The notes: a model not told the origin generated them from the letters alone. Shown: positions 1 to 11,308, counted from the first letter of the stretch. The stretch is 41,519 bases of DNA from Rhodoferax sp. (GCF_025354435.1 NZ_JANXMU010000076.1:1-41519), one strand, 5' to 3'. Made by a program: numbers and translations.

Positions 1-64
1 GTTTGCGGTGCTGGGCGAATCCCGCTTCTTGGTCGGCGGCCAGGGCCAGGGTGTGTTGCTTCAT
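1..64 (-). CDS. transposase N-terminus (partial, runs off window)
   Basis: Only the start of the reading frame is present: an ATG at 64-62 followed by 20 further codons before the window edge. The residues resemble the N-terminal leader of IS5-family DDE transposases. No catalytic residue is within view. The copy at 41456-41519 is identical, so the two elements are the same IS in opposite orientations. Confidence 0.7.
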   Translation of the reverse strand, partial: MKQHTLALAADQEAGFAQHRK

Positions 65-136
65 CTTTGTCGCCTTGTGAGGGATGACAATACCAATGCA
101 AGTCACGCGCCAGGTCGGGACTTATTCAGCGTTGCC
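1..136 (-). mobile_element. IS5-like insertion sequence, truncated at window edge (left copy)
   Basis: This is the terminal 136 bp of an insertion sequence whose remainder lies outside the window. Positions 1-64 on the minus strand encode the first 21 residues of a transposase, beginning MKQHTLALAADQEAGF. This resembles the N-terminus I recall for IS5-family transposases, so the family call is inferred. The same bases occur inverted at 41384-41519. The element edge starts GGCAACGCTGAATAAG and is preceded by TTAA in both copies, which fits the YTAR-type target reported for IS5 relatives. Confidence 0.8.
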
Positions 137-150
137 TTAAACAAAGACAT
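137..150 (-). pseudogene. start of a gene cut by the IS after four codons
   Basis: On the minus strand an ACAGGAG Shine-Dalgarno (about 156-162) lies 5 nt before ATG at 150-148. The frame reads Met-Ser-Leu-Phe and then enters the IS at position 136, where it meets a stop after about ten codons. This looks like the 5' end of a gene downstream of the thiolase that the IS has separated from its body. The identity of the gene cannot be told from four codons. A chance ATG with a good Shine-Dalgarno is the alternative. Confidence 0.35.
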
Positions 151-325
151 GCAAACTCCTGTTGTAAGAGCCCGCATCCTAGGTCGTCACCCTGCCCCGC
201 CGCAGGGGGCAAGTACTAACGTATTTTCCACATAGGCACCACATCGGCCGCCCCGCATTTCGTGGTAAAAAATTTAAAAAACAGGCCATGTGTGCTGATC
301 CCACCTGCACGAGCGGATCTGATTT

Positions 326-1501
326 TTATAATAGCTCGACTGCTACAGCCGTTGCTTCGCCGCCGCCAATGCACAGCGTGGCCACGCCCCGGCGCAGGCC
401 ATGGGCTCGCAGCGCGTACAGCAGCGTGACCAGAATCCGCGCCCCGCTGGCCCCAATGGGGTGGCCCAGCGCACAAGCCCCGCCGTGCACATTCACGCGG
501 CTGTGCGGCAGGTCCAGCTCGGCCATCAGCGCCATCGGCACCACGGCAAAAGCTTCGTTGATTTCCCACAGGTCCACCTCGGCAACGGCCCAACCAATCT
601 TGGCCAGCAACTTCTGCACGGCTCCCAGCGGCGCGGTGGCAAACCAATCCGGTGCCTGGGCAAAGGTGGCATGGCCGACGATGCGGGCCAGCGGCTGCAC
701 ACCCAGCTGCGCAGCGGTGGAGGCGCAGGCCAGCACCAACGCGGCGGCTCCGTCGCTAATGGACGAGCTGCTGGCGGCGGTGATGGTGCCGTCGGTTTGG
801 AACGCGGGTTTCAACGTGGGGATTTTGTCCAGGCGGATCTTGCCGGGTTCTTCGTCGGTAATGACTTCGGCCCCTTTGGCCAGCACCGGGGTGATCTCTG
901 CCGCAAACGCGCCAGACGCAATCGCCGCCTTCGCCCGCTGCACGCTGGTGGTGGCAAACGCATCCTGCGCGGCACGGGTAAAGCCGTATTGGGCCGCGCA
1001 GTCTTCGCCAAAGCTGCCCATGGAGCGGCCCGGCTCATACGCATCCTCTAGCCCGTCGAGCATCATGTGGTCCAGCACCCGCCCCGGGCCGATGCGGATG
1101 CCACTGCGCCCCTGGGGCAGCAGGTGCGGCGCATTGGTCATGCTCTCCATGCCGCCAGCGACCACCAGATCCTGGCTGCCCGCCACCAGCATGTCGTGCG
1201 CCAGCATGGTGGCGAACATACCTGAGCCGCACATCTTGGACAGCGTGACGGCACCCGTGCTCTGCGGCAATCCGCCCTTGAACCCCGCCTGCCGCGCCGG
1301 TGCCTGCCCCTGCCCGGCCATCAGGCAGTTGCCAAACACCACCTGGTCGACGCGCGCCGGGTCCACCCCCGCCCGCGCCACCGCCGCCCGGATGGCCGCC
1401 CCGCCCAGGTCGTGCGCCGCTAACGTGGCAAAAGCCCCCTGGAATGCACCCATGGGGGTGCGGGCGGCGGACAGGATGACGATAGGGTCGGTGGTGGGCA
1501 T
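326..1501 (-). CDS. acetyl-CoA C-acyltransferase (thiolase)
   Basis: Degradative or biosynthetic thiolase of about 391 residues that cleaves or forms the C-C bond of 3-ketoacyl-CoA in the cytoplasm. The acylated active-site Cys is in LSKMCGSGM (about residue 91). The catalytic His is in GGACALGHPIGASG and the second Cys in CIGGGEATA near the C-terminus. Length is normal for the family. I chose ATG 1501 because AAAGGAC lies 8 nt upstream; the frame is open to 1519 (MQRTVT extension), but that ATG has no ribosome site. It is followed on the same strand by the gene start cut by the IS. The upstream neighbour is the broken AraC gene, also on the minus strand. Acetoacetyl-CoA versus longer 3-ketoacyl-CoA preference cannot be read from the sequence. 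Confidence 0.93.
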   Translation of the reverse strand: MPTTDPIVILSAARTPMGAFQGAFATLAAHDLGGAAIRAAVARAGVDPARVDQVVFGNCLMAGQGQAPARQAGFKGGLPQSTGAVTLSKMCGSGMFATMLAHDMLVAGSQDLVVAGGMESMTNAPHLLPQGRSGIRIGPGRVLDHMMLDGLEDAYEPGRSMGSFGEDCAAQYGFTRAAQDAFATTSVQRAKAAIASGAFAAEITPVLAKGAEVITDEEPGKIRLDKIPTLKPAFQTDGTITAASSSSISDGAAALVLACASTAAQLGVQPLARIVGHATFAQAPDWFATAPLGAVQKLLAKIGWAVAEVDLWEINEAFAVVPMALMAELDLPHSRVNVHGGACALGHPIGASGARILVTLLYALRAHGLRRGVATLCIGGGEATAVAVELL

Positions 1502-1546
1502 GGTGACAGTCCTTTGCATCCACTTTACGCCTGCGGGCGTGGGGGG

Positions 1547-1607
1547 TAAAAACTATGCTTTTCATAGCACTTAGCGCAAGTAGGATATGCGCTAGAGTCC
1601 GATTTTG
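1547..1607 (-). repeat. dispersed CTAGCGC...AGCTAT intergenic repeat, copy a
   Basis: Read on the minus strand this begins AATCGGACTCTAGCGCATAT and ends in an AGTGCTATGAAAAGCATAG hairpin. It aligns over about 55 bp with six other copies in the window (12065, 15068, 15949, 20022, 29697 and 39507). It lies between the AraC-type gene and the thiolase. Confidence 0.7.
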
Positions 1608-1616
1608 CACTTAATT

Positions 1617-2468
1617 TTAGCGGGGAATACCCGTCACCGTATTCGGCAGCGGTGCCCGCACGGCCCGCCGAAAGATCGACGGCGACACGCCGGTGTGCTC
1701 CTTGAAGAAGCGCGAGAAGTTGCCCGGGGCCGAGAAGCCCAAATCCAGCGCCACGTCGGTCAGCGGCAGGCCTTCGCTGACGCGGCGCATGGCTTCCTCG
1801 ACGCGTACCGCGCTCCAGAACACCTGCGGCGTGGCGTTGAGCTGGTCGCGGAACAGCGCGAAGAAATGCGCCCGCGACAAACCTACTTTGGCGGCGATGT
1901 CGTCCACGGTGGTCTTCTCGGCCACGTGCTCGCGCATGTGGGCGATGGCCTTGCGCAGCCGGTGGTCTAGCGTGGGGCCCATGGCGGCGGGCGGCGGTAC
2001 ATCGACCTGCTCGGTCGAGGCCTGGATGGCGGCCTCCAGCAGCAAGCCCACCTCTTCGTCCACGGCATCGCGCGGCGTGTCCAGCGCCAGAATCAAATCC
2101 AGCACCCGCCAGCAGGCCTGGCGCAACGCCGGGTGGATGGGGATGCGCGGCGACGGGAAGCGGAAGTTGCGCCCCAGCGCCTGGCTGCGCGCGTCCAGCC
2201 AGGGCTTGGACAGCATGAAGGCTAGGAACAAACAGGGGCCGCTGTCGTCCAGCAGCACCATGTCGTGCGACTCAAAAGCGTTCGCGCCCAGGGCGATGTT
2301 TTCGCTGTAGTCCACCACCGCCTAACCCACTTGGGCACGGGCGCGGGCACCGCCGAGCCAGAAGGCGATCTGCGTCTCGGAGTGCGCGTGCGCCACCAGG
2401 TTGGCGCGCAGCTCCAGCACGATGGCCGTGCCGAATGCGCCGGTGTGGAGTGCATACGCCTCGGCCAT
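1617..2468 (-). pseudogene. AraC-family transcriptional regulator, interrupted by in-frame TAG
   Basis: Intact, this would be a 283-residue regulator: an N-terminal AraC-type sensing domain followed by a C-terminal double helix-turn-helix (KVGLSRAHFFALFRDQL and DVALDLGFSAPGNFSRFF). The reading frame from ATG 2468 (MAEAYALHTG...) is broken at codon 49 by TAG at 2322-2324, between ARARAQVG and AVVDYSENIA. One transition (CAG to TAG or TGG to TAG) explains it. A fragment could restart at GTG 2318 and keep the DNA-binding half, giving 233 residues. The gene is divergent from the FAH/hydrolase/amidohydrolase operon and was probably its regulator. The 199-bp gap to 2668 is where its operator should lie. 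Confidence 0.85.
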
Positions 2469-2667
2469 GTGGGGGATCCTAGTCTGTGGGAATGGCCGCA
2501 TTGTGTGCGCCGCCCCCGCCGCAAAAACACCCGCCTAGGGAATGTACTTAGCACGCCATCAGACGATTTGATACGCCACTGGACGGGCGGATAAGCCGGG
2601 TTGAGCGGGTCTACCTACAGTGGCCCTGCGCTCTCCATCCACCTCTTTCTCACTGGAAAAAACCACC

Positions 2668-3504
2668 ATGAAAATCGCCACCTACCTCGTTGAAGGCCAA
2701 CGTTATGTGGGCCTCGTCTCTGCCGACGACCGCACCGTCACCGCGCTGGACTTATCCCGTGCCGACGCATTGAAAGGAGCTCTGTCCGTCATCGAAACCC
2801 TGGCCGCAAGCGGCAAGATGCCCGCCACCACCGGCGCGCCCATCCCCCTGCCTCGGCGCAACCTCTGGTGCGTGGGCCGCAACTACCACGCACATGCCAA
2901 GGAGCTGGCCGCGTCGGTCTTCAAGGACAACAGCGCCGACACCGAAGAGTGGCCCATCGTCTTCACCAAGGTGCCCGAATGCGTGGTCGGCCCGCACGAC
3001 GCGGTGCGTGTGCCGGTAAAAGTGACCACGGCGGTGGACTACGAGGCCGAGCTGGCCGTGGTGATCGGCAAGGGCGGCAAGAACATCCCCCGCGCCGCCG
3101 CCATGGAGCATGTGTTTGGCTACACCATCGTCAACGACGTGTCGGCCCGCGACGTGCAGGTGCGCCACCAGCAGTGGGACATGGGCAAGTCGTTTGACAC
3201 CTTCTGCCCCATGGGTCCGTGGATCGTCACCGCCGACGTGCTGGACGGCCGCCAGACCCGCGTGCGCTGCTGGATCAACGGCGAGTTGCGCCAGGACGGC
3301 CCCACGCAGAACATGATTTTCGACATCCCCACGCTGATCGAAACCATCTCGCGCGGCATCACCCTGTACCCCGGCGATGTGATTGCCACCGGCACCCCGG
3401 CGGGCGTGGGCATGGGCATGCAGCCACCCCGCTACTTGGCGGCGGGCGACGTGGTGCGCATCGAAGTCGACGGCATCGGTGCCATCGAAAACCGCTTCGT
3501 CTGA
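2668..3504 (+). CDS. fumarylacetoacetate hydrolase (FAH) family protein
   Basis: A 278-residue cytoplasmic FAH-fold enzyme, a family that hydrolyses or decarboxylates acylpyruvates and related 2-oxo acids using Mg2+ or Mn2+. The family core is visible: LWCVGRNYHAHAKEL, the metal-binding acidic segment VDYEAELAVVIGKG, FGYTIVNDVSARDVQ and IATGTPAGVGMGM. I chose ATG 2668 (MKIATYLVEG) because it gives the usual short N-terminal domain; the frame is open upstream to 2620 but that stretch looks non-coding. It heads an operon with an alpha/beta hydrolase (8 bp downstream) and an amidohydrolase, which suggests breakdown of a cyclic or amide-containing carbon source. The substrate cannot be assigned. 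Confidence 0.92.
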   Translation: MKIATYLVEGQRYVGLVSADDRTVTALDLSRADALKGALSVIETLAASGKMPATTGAPIPLPRRNLWCVGRNYHAHAKELAASVFKDNSADTEEWPIVFTKVPECVVGPHDAVRVPVKVTTAVDYEAELAVVIGKGGKNIPRAAAMEHVFGYTIVNDVSARDVQVRHQQWDMGKSFDTFCPMGPWIVTADVLDGRQTRVRCWINGELRQDGPTQNMIFDIPTLIETISRGITLYPGDVIATGTPAGVGMGMQPPRYLAAGDVVRIEVDGIGAIENRFV

Positions 3505-3511
3505 GGTGGCC

Positions 3512-4291
3512 ATGGCAAGCCAAACTATCCACGGCTTGGCCGTTGAAATCGAAGGCAGCGGCCCGCCGCTGCTGTGCATCCACGGCTTGGGCGGCTCGTC
3601 GAATGTGTGGACCCCGCTGCTGGGCGCGTTCGCAGGCTTTCGCGTAGTGCGCCCCGACCTGCCGGGCAGCGCCCGCTCGGCCCTGCCGCCAGGGGCCCTG
3701 TCCATCCAGGGCTATGTGGATGCGCTCATAGGCCTGCTGGACGCGCTGGACATTCCGGCGGCCCACATCGCCGCGCATTCGCTGGGCACGCTGGTGGCGC
3801 AGCACCTGGCGGTGCAGTACCCGGGCCGCGTCTTGTCGCTGGCACTGTTCGGCCCGCTGGTGGCCCCGCCCGATGCCGGGCGCGCTGGCATCCACGCCCG
3901 CGCCCAACTAGCCCGTACCGGCTTGATAGGCATGCAGGAGATTGCCGATGCCATCGCCAAGGGCGCCACCGGCGCGCAAACCAAAGCCCAGCAGCCCGCC
4001 GTCCTGGCCCTGGTGCGCGAGATCGTGATGCGCCAATCGGCAGAAGGCTACGCCCAGAGCTGCGAAGCCCTGGCCCGGGCCGAGTCTGCCGCCATCGAGC
4101 AGATCCGCGTGCCTACGCTGCTGGTCACCGGCGACCAGGACGGCGTGGCCCCTGCTGCCAATGTGGCCGTGATGGCCGCGCGCATTCCGGGCAGCCAGAC
4201 GCTGCTGTTCGAGGCCTGCGGCCACTGGACCCCGTTCGAGCAACCGGCCCGCTGCATGCAGGCCCTGCAAACCTTTTACGCCACCCTTTGA
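3512..4291 (+). CDS. alpha/beta-fold hydrolase
   Basis: A 259-residue cytoplasmic hydrolase of the large meta-cleavage-product/3-oxoadipate-lactonase-like group. The oxyanion region is HGLGGSSNVW, the nucleophile elbow is AHSLGTL (Ser; the first Gly of the usual GxSxG is Ala), the acid is in VTGDQDGVAP and the catalytic His is in CGHWTPFEQP. ATG 3512 (MASQTIHG) sits 8 bp after the FAH gene with AGGTGG just upstream; the frame is open further upstream but overlaps the FAH gene. With the FAH protein it would suit C-C or ester hydrolysis in one degradative route. No substrate is implied by the sequence. Confidence 0.9.
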   Translation: MASQTIHGLAVEIEGSGPPLLCIHGLGGSSNVWTPLLGAFAGFRVVRPDLPGSARSALPPGALSIQGYVDALIGLLDALDIPAAHIAAHSLGTLVAQHLAVQYPGRVLSLALFGPLVAPPDAGRAGIHARAQLARTGLIGMQEIADAIAKGATGAQTKAQQPAVLALVREIVMRQSAEGYAQSCEALARAESAAIEQIRVPTLLVTGDQDGVAPAANVAVMAARIPGSQTLLFEACGHWTPFEQPARCMQALQTFYATL

Positions 4292-4314
4292 TCTAGAAAA
4301 AACAGGAGACCACC

Positions 4315-5655
4315 ATGACCCGTACCGCATTCACCCATGTCCGCATCTTCGACGGCAGCGGCGCCGACACCTACCTGGGCGACGTACTCGTGGAGGGCAA
4401 GCGCATCGTACAGGTCACCCGCCTGCCCGAGCGCGTGAGCACCGACGACGCCCGCGTCATCGCCGGCCGGGGCCGCTTTCTGATGCCCGGCATGACCGAG
4501 GCGCACACGCATTTCTCGTGGAACGACCAGCCCTCGCTGGCGGCCATCCAGTTCATGCCGCCCGAAGAGCACATGCTGTGATGCGTGCGCGTGGCCAAGC
4601 GCTACCTGGATATGGGCTGGACCTCGGCCATCGGTGCTGCCGCCGCCAAGCCCCGGCTCGACGTGGTGCTGCGCAACGCTATCGACGCGGGCGAGTTTCC
4701 CGGCCCGCGCTACCTGGCGGGCAGCCAGGAGATCACCACCATCGGCGCGCTGGGTGACAACACGCTGCCGCACATGCCGTTCTCGGAGCTGAGCTTTGGC
4801 AGCGTGTGCAGCGGGCCGGAAGAAATCCGCCGCTCGGCGCGCACCTTCATCAAGTACGGCGTGGACCATTTGAAGATCAACCTGTCAGGCGAATACATCG
4901 CCGGGCTGCCCGCCGAGATGTCGCCGTTTGCCGAGGAAGAAGTGGCCATGCTCGCCAGCGAGGCCAAGCGCTACGGCAAGCGCATGGCGGCGCATGCCCG
5001 CTCCAGCGAATCGGTGAAGCAGTGCGTGCGCCACGGCATCGAGATGGTCTACCACGCCAGCTTTGCCGACGAGGAAGCGCTGGACATGCTGGAGGCCGCC
5101 AAGGACAAGCACTTTGTGGCCCCCGGCATCGGCTGGCTGATCCGCACCACCTACCACGCCGCCGAGTTCGGCATCACCGAAGCCGTGGCCACGCAAATGG
5201 GCTACAAGCGCGAGCTGGAAGTCGCCGCCGCCTCGCTGCGCGCCATGCACCAACGCGGCATCCGCATCCTGCCCGGCGGCGACTACGGCTTTGCCTGGAT
5301 GCCGCACGGCACCAATGCCAACGACCTGCAGTATTTTGTGGATTACATCGGCATGACCCCCGCCGAAGCCCTGCGCTCTGCCACCCAGTTGGGCGGACAA
5401 ATCATGCAGCGCCCCGACGAGCTGGGCCTGCTCAAAGCCGGTTACCTGGCCGACATTATTCTGGTGGATGGCAACCCGCTGGAAAACCTGGCCCTGCTGA
5501 CCGACCCCGCCAAAATCCAGCTGGTGATGAAGGACGGCGTGGTCCACAAAGACTGCGCCACCCCGGTGCCCGATGAAGCCGCGCTGCACCTGGGCGGCAC
5601 CAGCTCGCCGCTGGTGGAAGAAGGGGTGAAGGAGGCGCTGGCCGAGATGCTGTAG
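4315..5655 (+). pseudogene. metal-dependent amidohydrolase, interrupted by in-frame TGA
   Basis: This is an amidohydrolase of the imidazolonepropionase/Xaa-Pro dipeptidase-like group, about 446 codons. Visible are the HxH metal motif MPGMTEAHTHFSW, the likely bridging lysine in VDHLKINLSG, the His-bearing segments MAAHAR and MVYHASF, and the late Asp in LPGGDYGFAW. Codon 89 is TGA (4579-4581), between PPEEHML and CVRVAKRYLDMG, and the frame continues without a shift on both sides. A single transition (CGA or TGG to TGA) accounts for it. AGGAGA lies 5 nt before ATG 4315. A restart at ATG 4585 would lack the HxH ligands and should be inactive. It is the last gene of its operon, ahead of a clear terminator. 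Confidence 0.88.
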
Positions 5656-5662
5656 GCGCGCT

Positions 5663-5695
5663 CCCGCCCCTCAACCCTACGGTGAGGGGCGGGTT

Positions 5696-5698
<3 letters not shown>
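5663..5698 (+). terminator. rho-independent terminator after amidohydrolase operon
   Basis: A perfect 11-bp stem, CCCGCCCCTCA (5663-5673) with TGAGGGGCGGG (5683-5693), and a 9-nt loop, followed by TTTT. It ends the plus-strand operon, and its T-run overlaps the stop codon of the convergent thiC. Confidence 0.9.
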
Positions 5699-7811
<2,113 letters not shown>

Positions 7812-7828
7812 ACAGTGTACGGCATCGC

Positions 7829-8692
7829 CTAGCCAGCCCGGCCCAAGCCGAAACCCCGCGCCCGCAACAGTTGCCGCAGCTCCGGCAAGGCGGCCACACC
7901 AGCCTCGTAGCCCGCCTGGACGATTTCCTTGCGCACCGTGAAATCGGTGCTGGAAAACCGTGCCGTGTCCGGGCGGATCATGAAGTCGGCGGTTTGCCCC
8001 TCTAGCTGCGAAAGCGAGCGGCCCATGATTTCAAACGACTGCAGAATCACCTCGTACAGGCCCACACGGGTGGTGTTTTGCGGCAGCACCCCCACGTCCA
8101 CGCCAATCACCACATCGGCACCTAACTTGCGGGCGGCTTTGACCGGCAAGGGGCTGACCAGCCCGCCGTCCACCAGCTCTTCGTCGCCAATCACGCAGGG
8201 CACAAACACCCCGGGAATCGAACACGATGCACGAATGGCCGCGCCAGCATTGCCGCTGGACAGCAGCCGCAGTTCGCCAGATTTCAGCACCGTGGCAACC
8301 GCCCCGAACCGGCGTTTGAAGCGCTCCATCGGCACATCCTTGACGTACTGGTTGACCAGCTTTTGCAGCGTTTCGCCGGTGAACATGCCGCGCTTGTTGC
8401 TCTGGCCTAAATCCACAATTTCAATATCGCGTAACTTCAGCGCCACATCCTCGATTTGCCAGGGCGTGTAGCCTGCCGCATAAAAAGCCCCCACCAAGGA
8501 CCCCGCACTGGTGCCGGCCACTACCTCAGGGGCCAGACCCGCTTCGACCAGGGCCTTGAGCACGCCAATATGGGCAAACCCCCGGGCCGATCCGGCCCCC
8601 AAGGCCACGCCGATTTTTTTGGTGGCCGGAGCCGCCGCATACGAAAGCAAGGGTGCGGTCCCTGCGGCAGCCAGCAAAGTCCGGCGCAGCAC
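7829..8692 (-). CDS. patatin-like phospholipase family protein
   Basis: A 287-residue Ser-Asp dyad acyl hydrolase. The glycine-rich oxyanion segment is GAGSARGFAHIG, the nucleophile motif is GTSAGS and the catalytic Asp is in VDGGLVSP. The first 20 residues (MLRRTLLAAAGTAPLLSYAA) look like a signal peptide, so it probably acts in the envelope on phospholipids. The start is GTG 8692, which overlaps the stop of the OmpA-like gene as TAGTG; this implies translational coupling. The size fits the RssA/YchK-like group. The physiological substrate is unknown. Confidence 0.9.
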   Translation of the reverse strand: MLRRTLLAAAGTAPLLSYAAAPATKKIGVALGAGSARGFAHIGVLKALVEAGLAPEVVAGTSAGSLVGAFYAAGYTPWQIEDVALKLRDIEIVDLGQSNKRGMFTGETLQKLVNQYVKDVPMERFKRRFGAVATVLKSGELRLLSSGNAGAAIRASCSIPGVFVPCVIGDEELVDGGLVSPLPVKAARKLGADVVIGVDVGVLPQNTTRVGLYEVILQSFEIMGRSLSQLEGQTADFMIRPDTARFSSTDFTVRKEIVQAGYEAGVAALPELRQLLRARGFGLGRAG

Positions 8693-9309
8693 TACTTGCT
8701 TTCTGGAAGTTGGATCAGGCCTTCGTCGACCATCTTGCGCAGTTTGTCAAAGGCCGAAGCAAACGCATTGGCGGGCTCACCACGGGTCAGCGTCTCCACC
8801 TTTTCATCCAGCACCATCAACTCGACCCGGCGGTTCAGCGTGCGCCCTTGTTCGCTGGCGTTGGATGCAACGGGCCGGTTAAAGGCGAAACCGGCGGAGA
8901 CGATGCGCTGGGTTTCCACACCGCGCTCTACCAGTGCGTTGCGCAGCGCGCGCGCCCGGTTGTCAGACAGGGTCTGGTTCATGGCCAGGCTACCCACGTT
9001 GTCGGTATGCCCCTCTACGCTGACATCGTGCGTGGTTTTGGTTTTCAGGAGGCTGGCCAGACGGTCCAGGTACGGCGCGGCTTCCTCGGTTTTGAAGGTG
9101 TATTCGCCGGTGGCAAACAAGACCGTGACGGGCAAAACGATTTGCACGCCACGCTCGGTCTGCTCGATATCCAGGGTGGGGCCGGTGTACACCACCGGTT
9201 GTGGTGCGGGTGGTGGTGTCTGGCAAGCCGCCAGAGTCACGCCCAGCAGCACTGCAGCGCCTAAACGCAGCACAGACAGGGTGCGGCGTCGAAGTATTGA
9301 ATTGTTCAT
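8692..9309 (-). CDS. OmpA-family lipoprotein (peptidoglycan-binding)
   Basis: A 205-residue outer-membrane lipoprotein. The signal peptide ends in a lipobox, VTLAAC, with Cys29. The C-terminal half is an OmpA-like peptidoglycan-binding domain (VSVEGHTDNVGSLAMNQ, LSDNRARALRNAL, LNRRVELMVL). ATG 9309 has AGGAGA 9 nt upstream; the frame is open to 9381 but that extension has no ribosome site. It is coupled to the following patatin-like gene by a stop/start overlap. The 193-bp AT-rich gap upstream (9310-9502) contains a TATAAA and a TGTGTACA sequence and is the probable promoter region. Confidence 0.92.
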   Translation of the reverse strand: MNNSILRRRTLSVLRLGAAVLLGVTLAACQTPPPAPQPVVYTGPTLDIEQTERGVQIVLPVTVLFATGEYTFKTEEAAPYLDRLASLLKTKTTHDVSVEGHTDNVGSLAMNQTLSDNRARALRNALVERGVETQRIVSAGFAFNRPVASNASEQGRTLNRRVELMVLDEKVETLTRGEPANAFASAFDKLRKMVDEGLIQLPESK

Positions 9310-9502
9310 GGTGTGAATTTCTCCTGTGTCGTTAAAGACATGCATGGCGGTGAACCGCACGGATGTGGCACGTGAACGCAAGCAAGGCGATCACGGAAAG
9401 CCCAGGAATTTTATAGTCCGCACCAATTTTTATTATTTTTATTGCATGCGTGTGTACAAAATAAAAGTAAAATCTAGCACGAACCGGAACTTTTTCACAC
9501 TC

Positions 9503-11308
9503 TCACGCTTTATCTGGCCTGTCAGCCGATCCAAACCGCTTGTCCTGCTCGTAAGGAAACACGTCGTGCACATAGCCCGCCTGGATGCGCTCCTTGTGCA
9601 CCTGCCAAAAGCGGGCATCCAGCAGGTCGGCGTGGTGGCGCATGAAGACTTCGCGCACCAGCGAGTTGCCCAGCAGAAAAGGGGCAAAGGTTTCAGGAAA
9701 CACGTCCTTGGGGCCGACCCGGTACCAAATCTCGCCGCTCATCTCTTCCTCTTCGGTGCGCGGCTGGGGCACGGTGCGGAAGTTGCAGTCGGTGAGGTAT
9801 TCGATCTCGTCGTAGTCGTAGAACACCACCTTGCCGTGGCGCGTCACGCCAAAGTTCTTCCACAGCATGTCGCCGGGGAAGATGTTGGCGGCCACCAGGT
9901 CCTTGATGGCGTTGCCGTACTCGACCACCGAGCGCTCGATCTGGGCACGGGCGCGGCGGTCGTCCGGGCCCGCATCAAAGGCCTCTTGCAGGTAGAGGTT
10001 GAGCGGGATCATGCGGCGCTCGATGTAGACGTGTTTGATCACCACCTCCATCTGCCCATCCCCATCGCGGTCGCTGATTTCCAGCTGGCTGGGGGCGAAC
10101 TTTTCCAACTCGGCAATCACCTCGTCGCTGAAGCGGGCCCGCGGGAACGCTACCTCGCTGTACTCCAGCGTATCGGCCATGCGGCCCACGCGGTCGTGCT
10201 GCTTGACCAGCAAATACTTGGCCTTGACCTGTTCGCGGGTGGTGTCCTTTTGCGGCGGATAAAAGTCTTTGATGACCTTGAACACGTAGGGAAACGAGGG
10301 CATGTCAAACACCAGCATCACCATGCCCTTGATGCCCGGCGCGATGCGAAACTGGTCGCTGGAATGGCGCTGGTGCAGCAGCAGGTCGCGGTAGAACAGG
10401 GTCTTGCCCTGCTTGGCCAGGCCCAGCGCGTTGTAGATCTCATTGCGCGGCTTGCGCGGCATCATGCTGCGCAGAAACTGCACGTAGGCGCTGGGGATTT
10501 CCATGTCCACCATGAAGTAGGCGCGCGCAAAGCTGAACAGCAGCAGCATGTCGTCCTCGCCGAACAGCGCGGCATCGATGACCAGCTTGGCATCGGCGTT
10601 GTGCAATATTGGCAAGGCAAACGGATGCTCCTGGAAGCCGTTGATCACCTTGCCGCAGATGTACGCGCCCTTGTTGCGAAAGAACAGTCCGGTCAGTACC
10701 TGGATCTGGAAGTTGGCCCGCAGCGTGACCTCACCCAGCTGCTGGCGCACCGCCGCCTCCACCTGGGCGATGTCATGGGCCAAGTCGCCAAACGCGCGCT
10801 GCAGGTCGAAGTCTTGCACCATCTGCAACAGCACCGCGCCCAGGTTGGCGCGCGTGGGGTAGTAGGCGCGGTAGGTGGGGCGTGGCTCGGTGGCTTCCAG
10901 GTACTCGGTGCTGACCGCAGGGCGCACAAAGATGAAGTCGTTCTGGAAGTAGCTGCGGTGCAGCATCTTGGTGGTGACCGAGTTGAAGAAGGTCTCGGCC
11001 AGCTCGGGCTGGCGGTGGTCTACCAACAGGCCGATGTAGTGCAGCTTGACCTGATGCCACACATCCATGCCCTGCGCGTCCGCCTTGAATTCACGCTCCA
11101 GGCGGATCGAGCATTCGCGCACCCGCAAGTCATAGAACTCGATGCGTTCGCGCTGGGCACGCTGCTGGCCATGCCAGTCGGCTGTTTCAAACCGGTGCTT
11201 GGCCCGGGCCGATTCGCTGCGGAACAGGCGGTAATGCCGGTTAAAGCCATCGACCATGGCTTTGGCAATGTCGTAGGCGAGCGGGGAGTCCAGGCGTTGG
11301 GGGAACAT
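9503..11308 (-). CDS. aceK: isocitrate dehydrogenase kinase/phosphatase AceK
   Basis: A bifunctional enzyme that phosphorylates isocitrate dehydrogenase to send carbon through the glyoxylate shunt and dephosphorylates it again. It has 601 residues, typical for AceK. Recognisable segments include the N-terminal regulatory region ([20 protein letters not shown]), the kinase nucleotide-binding part ([31 protein letters not shown]) and the C-terminal [21 protein letters not shown] start at ATG 11308; a GTG two codons earlier (11314) is possible. No aceA or aceB is adjacent. The gene is intact. Confidence 0.97.
   Translation of the reverse strand: MFPQRLDSPLAYDIAKAMVDGFNRHYRLFRSESARAKHRFETADWHGQQRAQRERIEFYDLRVRECSIRLEREFKADAQGMDVWHQVKLHYIGLLVDHRQPELAETFFNSVTTKMLHRSYFQNDFIFVRPAVSTEYLEATEPRPTYRAYYPTRANLGAVLLQMVQDFDLQRAFGDLAHDIAQVEAAVRQQLGEVTLRANFQIQVLTGLFFRNKGAYICGKVINGFQEHPFALPILHNADAKLVIDAALFGEDDMLLLFSFARAYFMVDMEIPSAYVQFLRSMMPRKPRNEIYNALGLAKQGKTLFYRDLLLHQRHSSDQFRIAPGIKGMVMLVFDMPSFPYVFKVIKDFYPPQKDTTREQVKAKYLLVKQHDRVGRMADTLEYSEVAFPRARFSDEVIAELEKFAPSQLEISDRDGDGQMEVVIKHVYIERRMIPLNLYLQEAFDAGPDDRRARAQIERSVVEYGNAIKDLVAANIFPGDMLWKNFGVTRHGKVVFYDYDEIEYLTDCNFRTVPQPRTEEEEMSGEIWYRVGPKDVFPETFAPFLLGNSLVREVFMRHHADLLDARFWQVHKERIQAGYVHDVFPYEQDKRFGSADRPDKA

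Noticed and set aside
216-647. 143-codon minus-strand frame overlapping the thiolase
   Set aside because: It is out of frame with the thiolase, Arg/Gly-rich and lacks a ribosome site.
4579-4581. TGA as selenocysteine
   Set aside because: The position is not a known catalytic Cys of amidohydrolases and I see no obvious stem-loop in the expected place just after it; a nonsense mutation is simpler.
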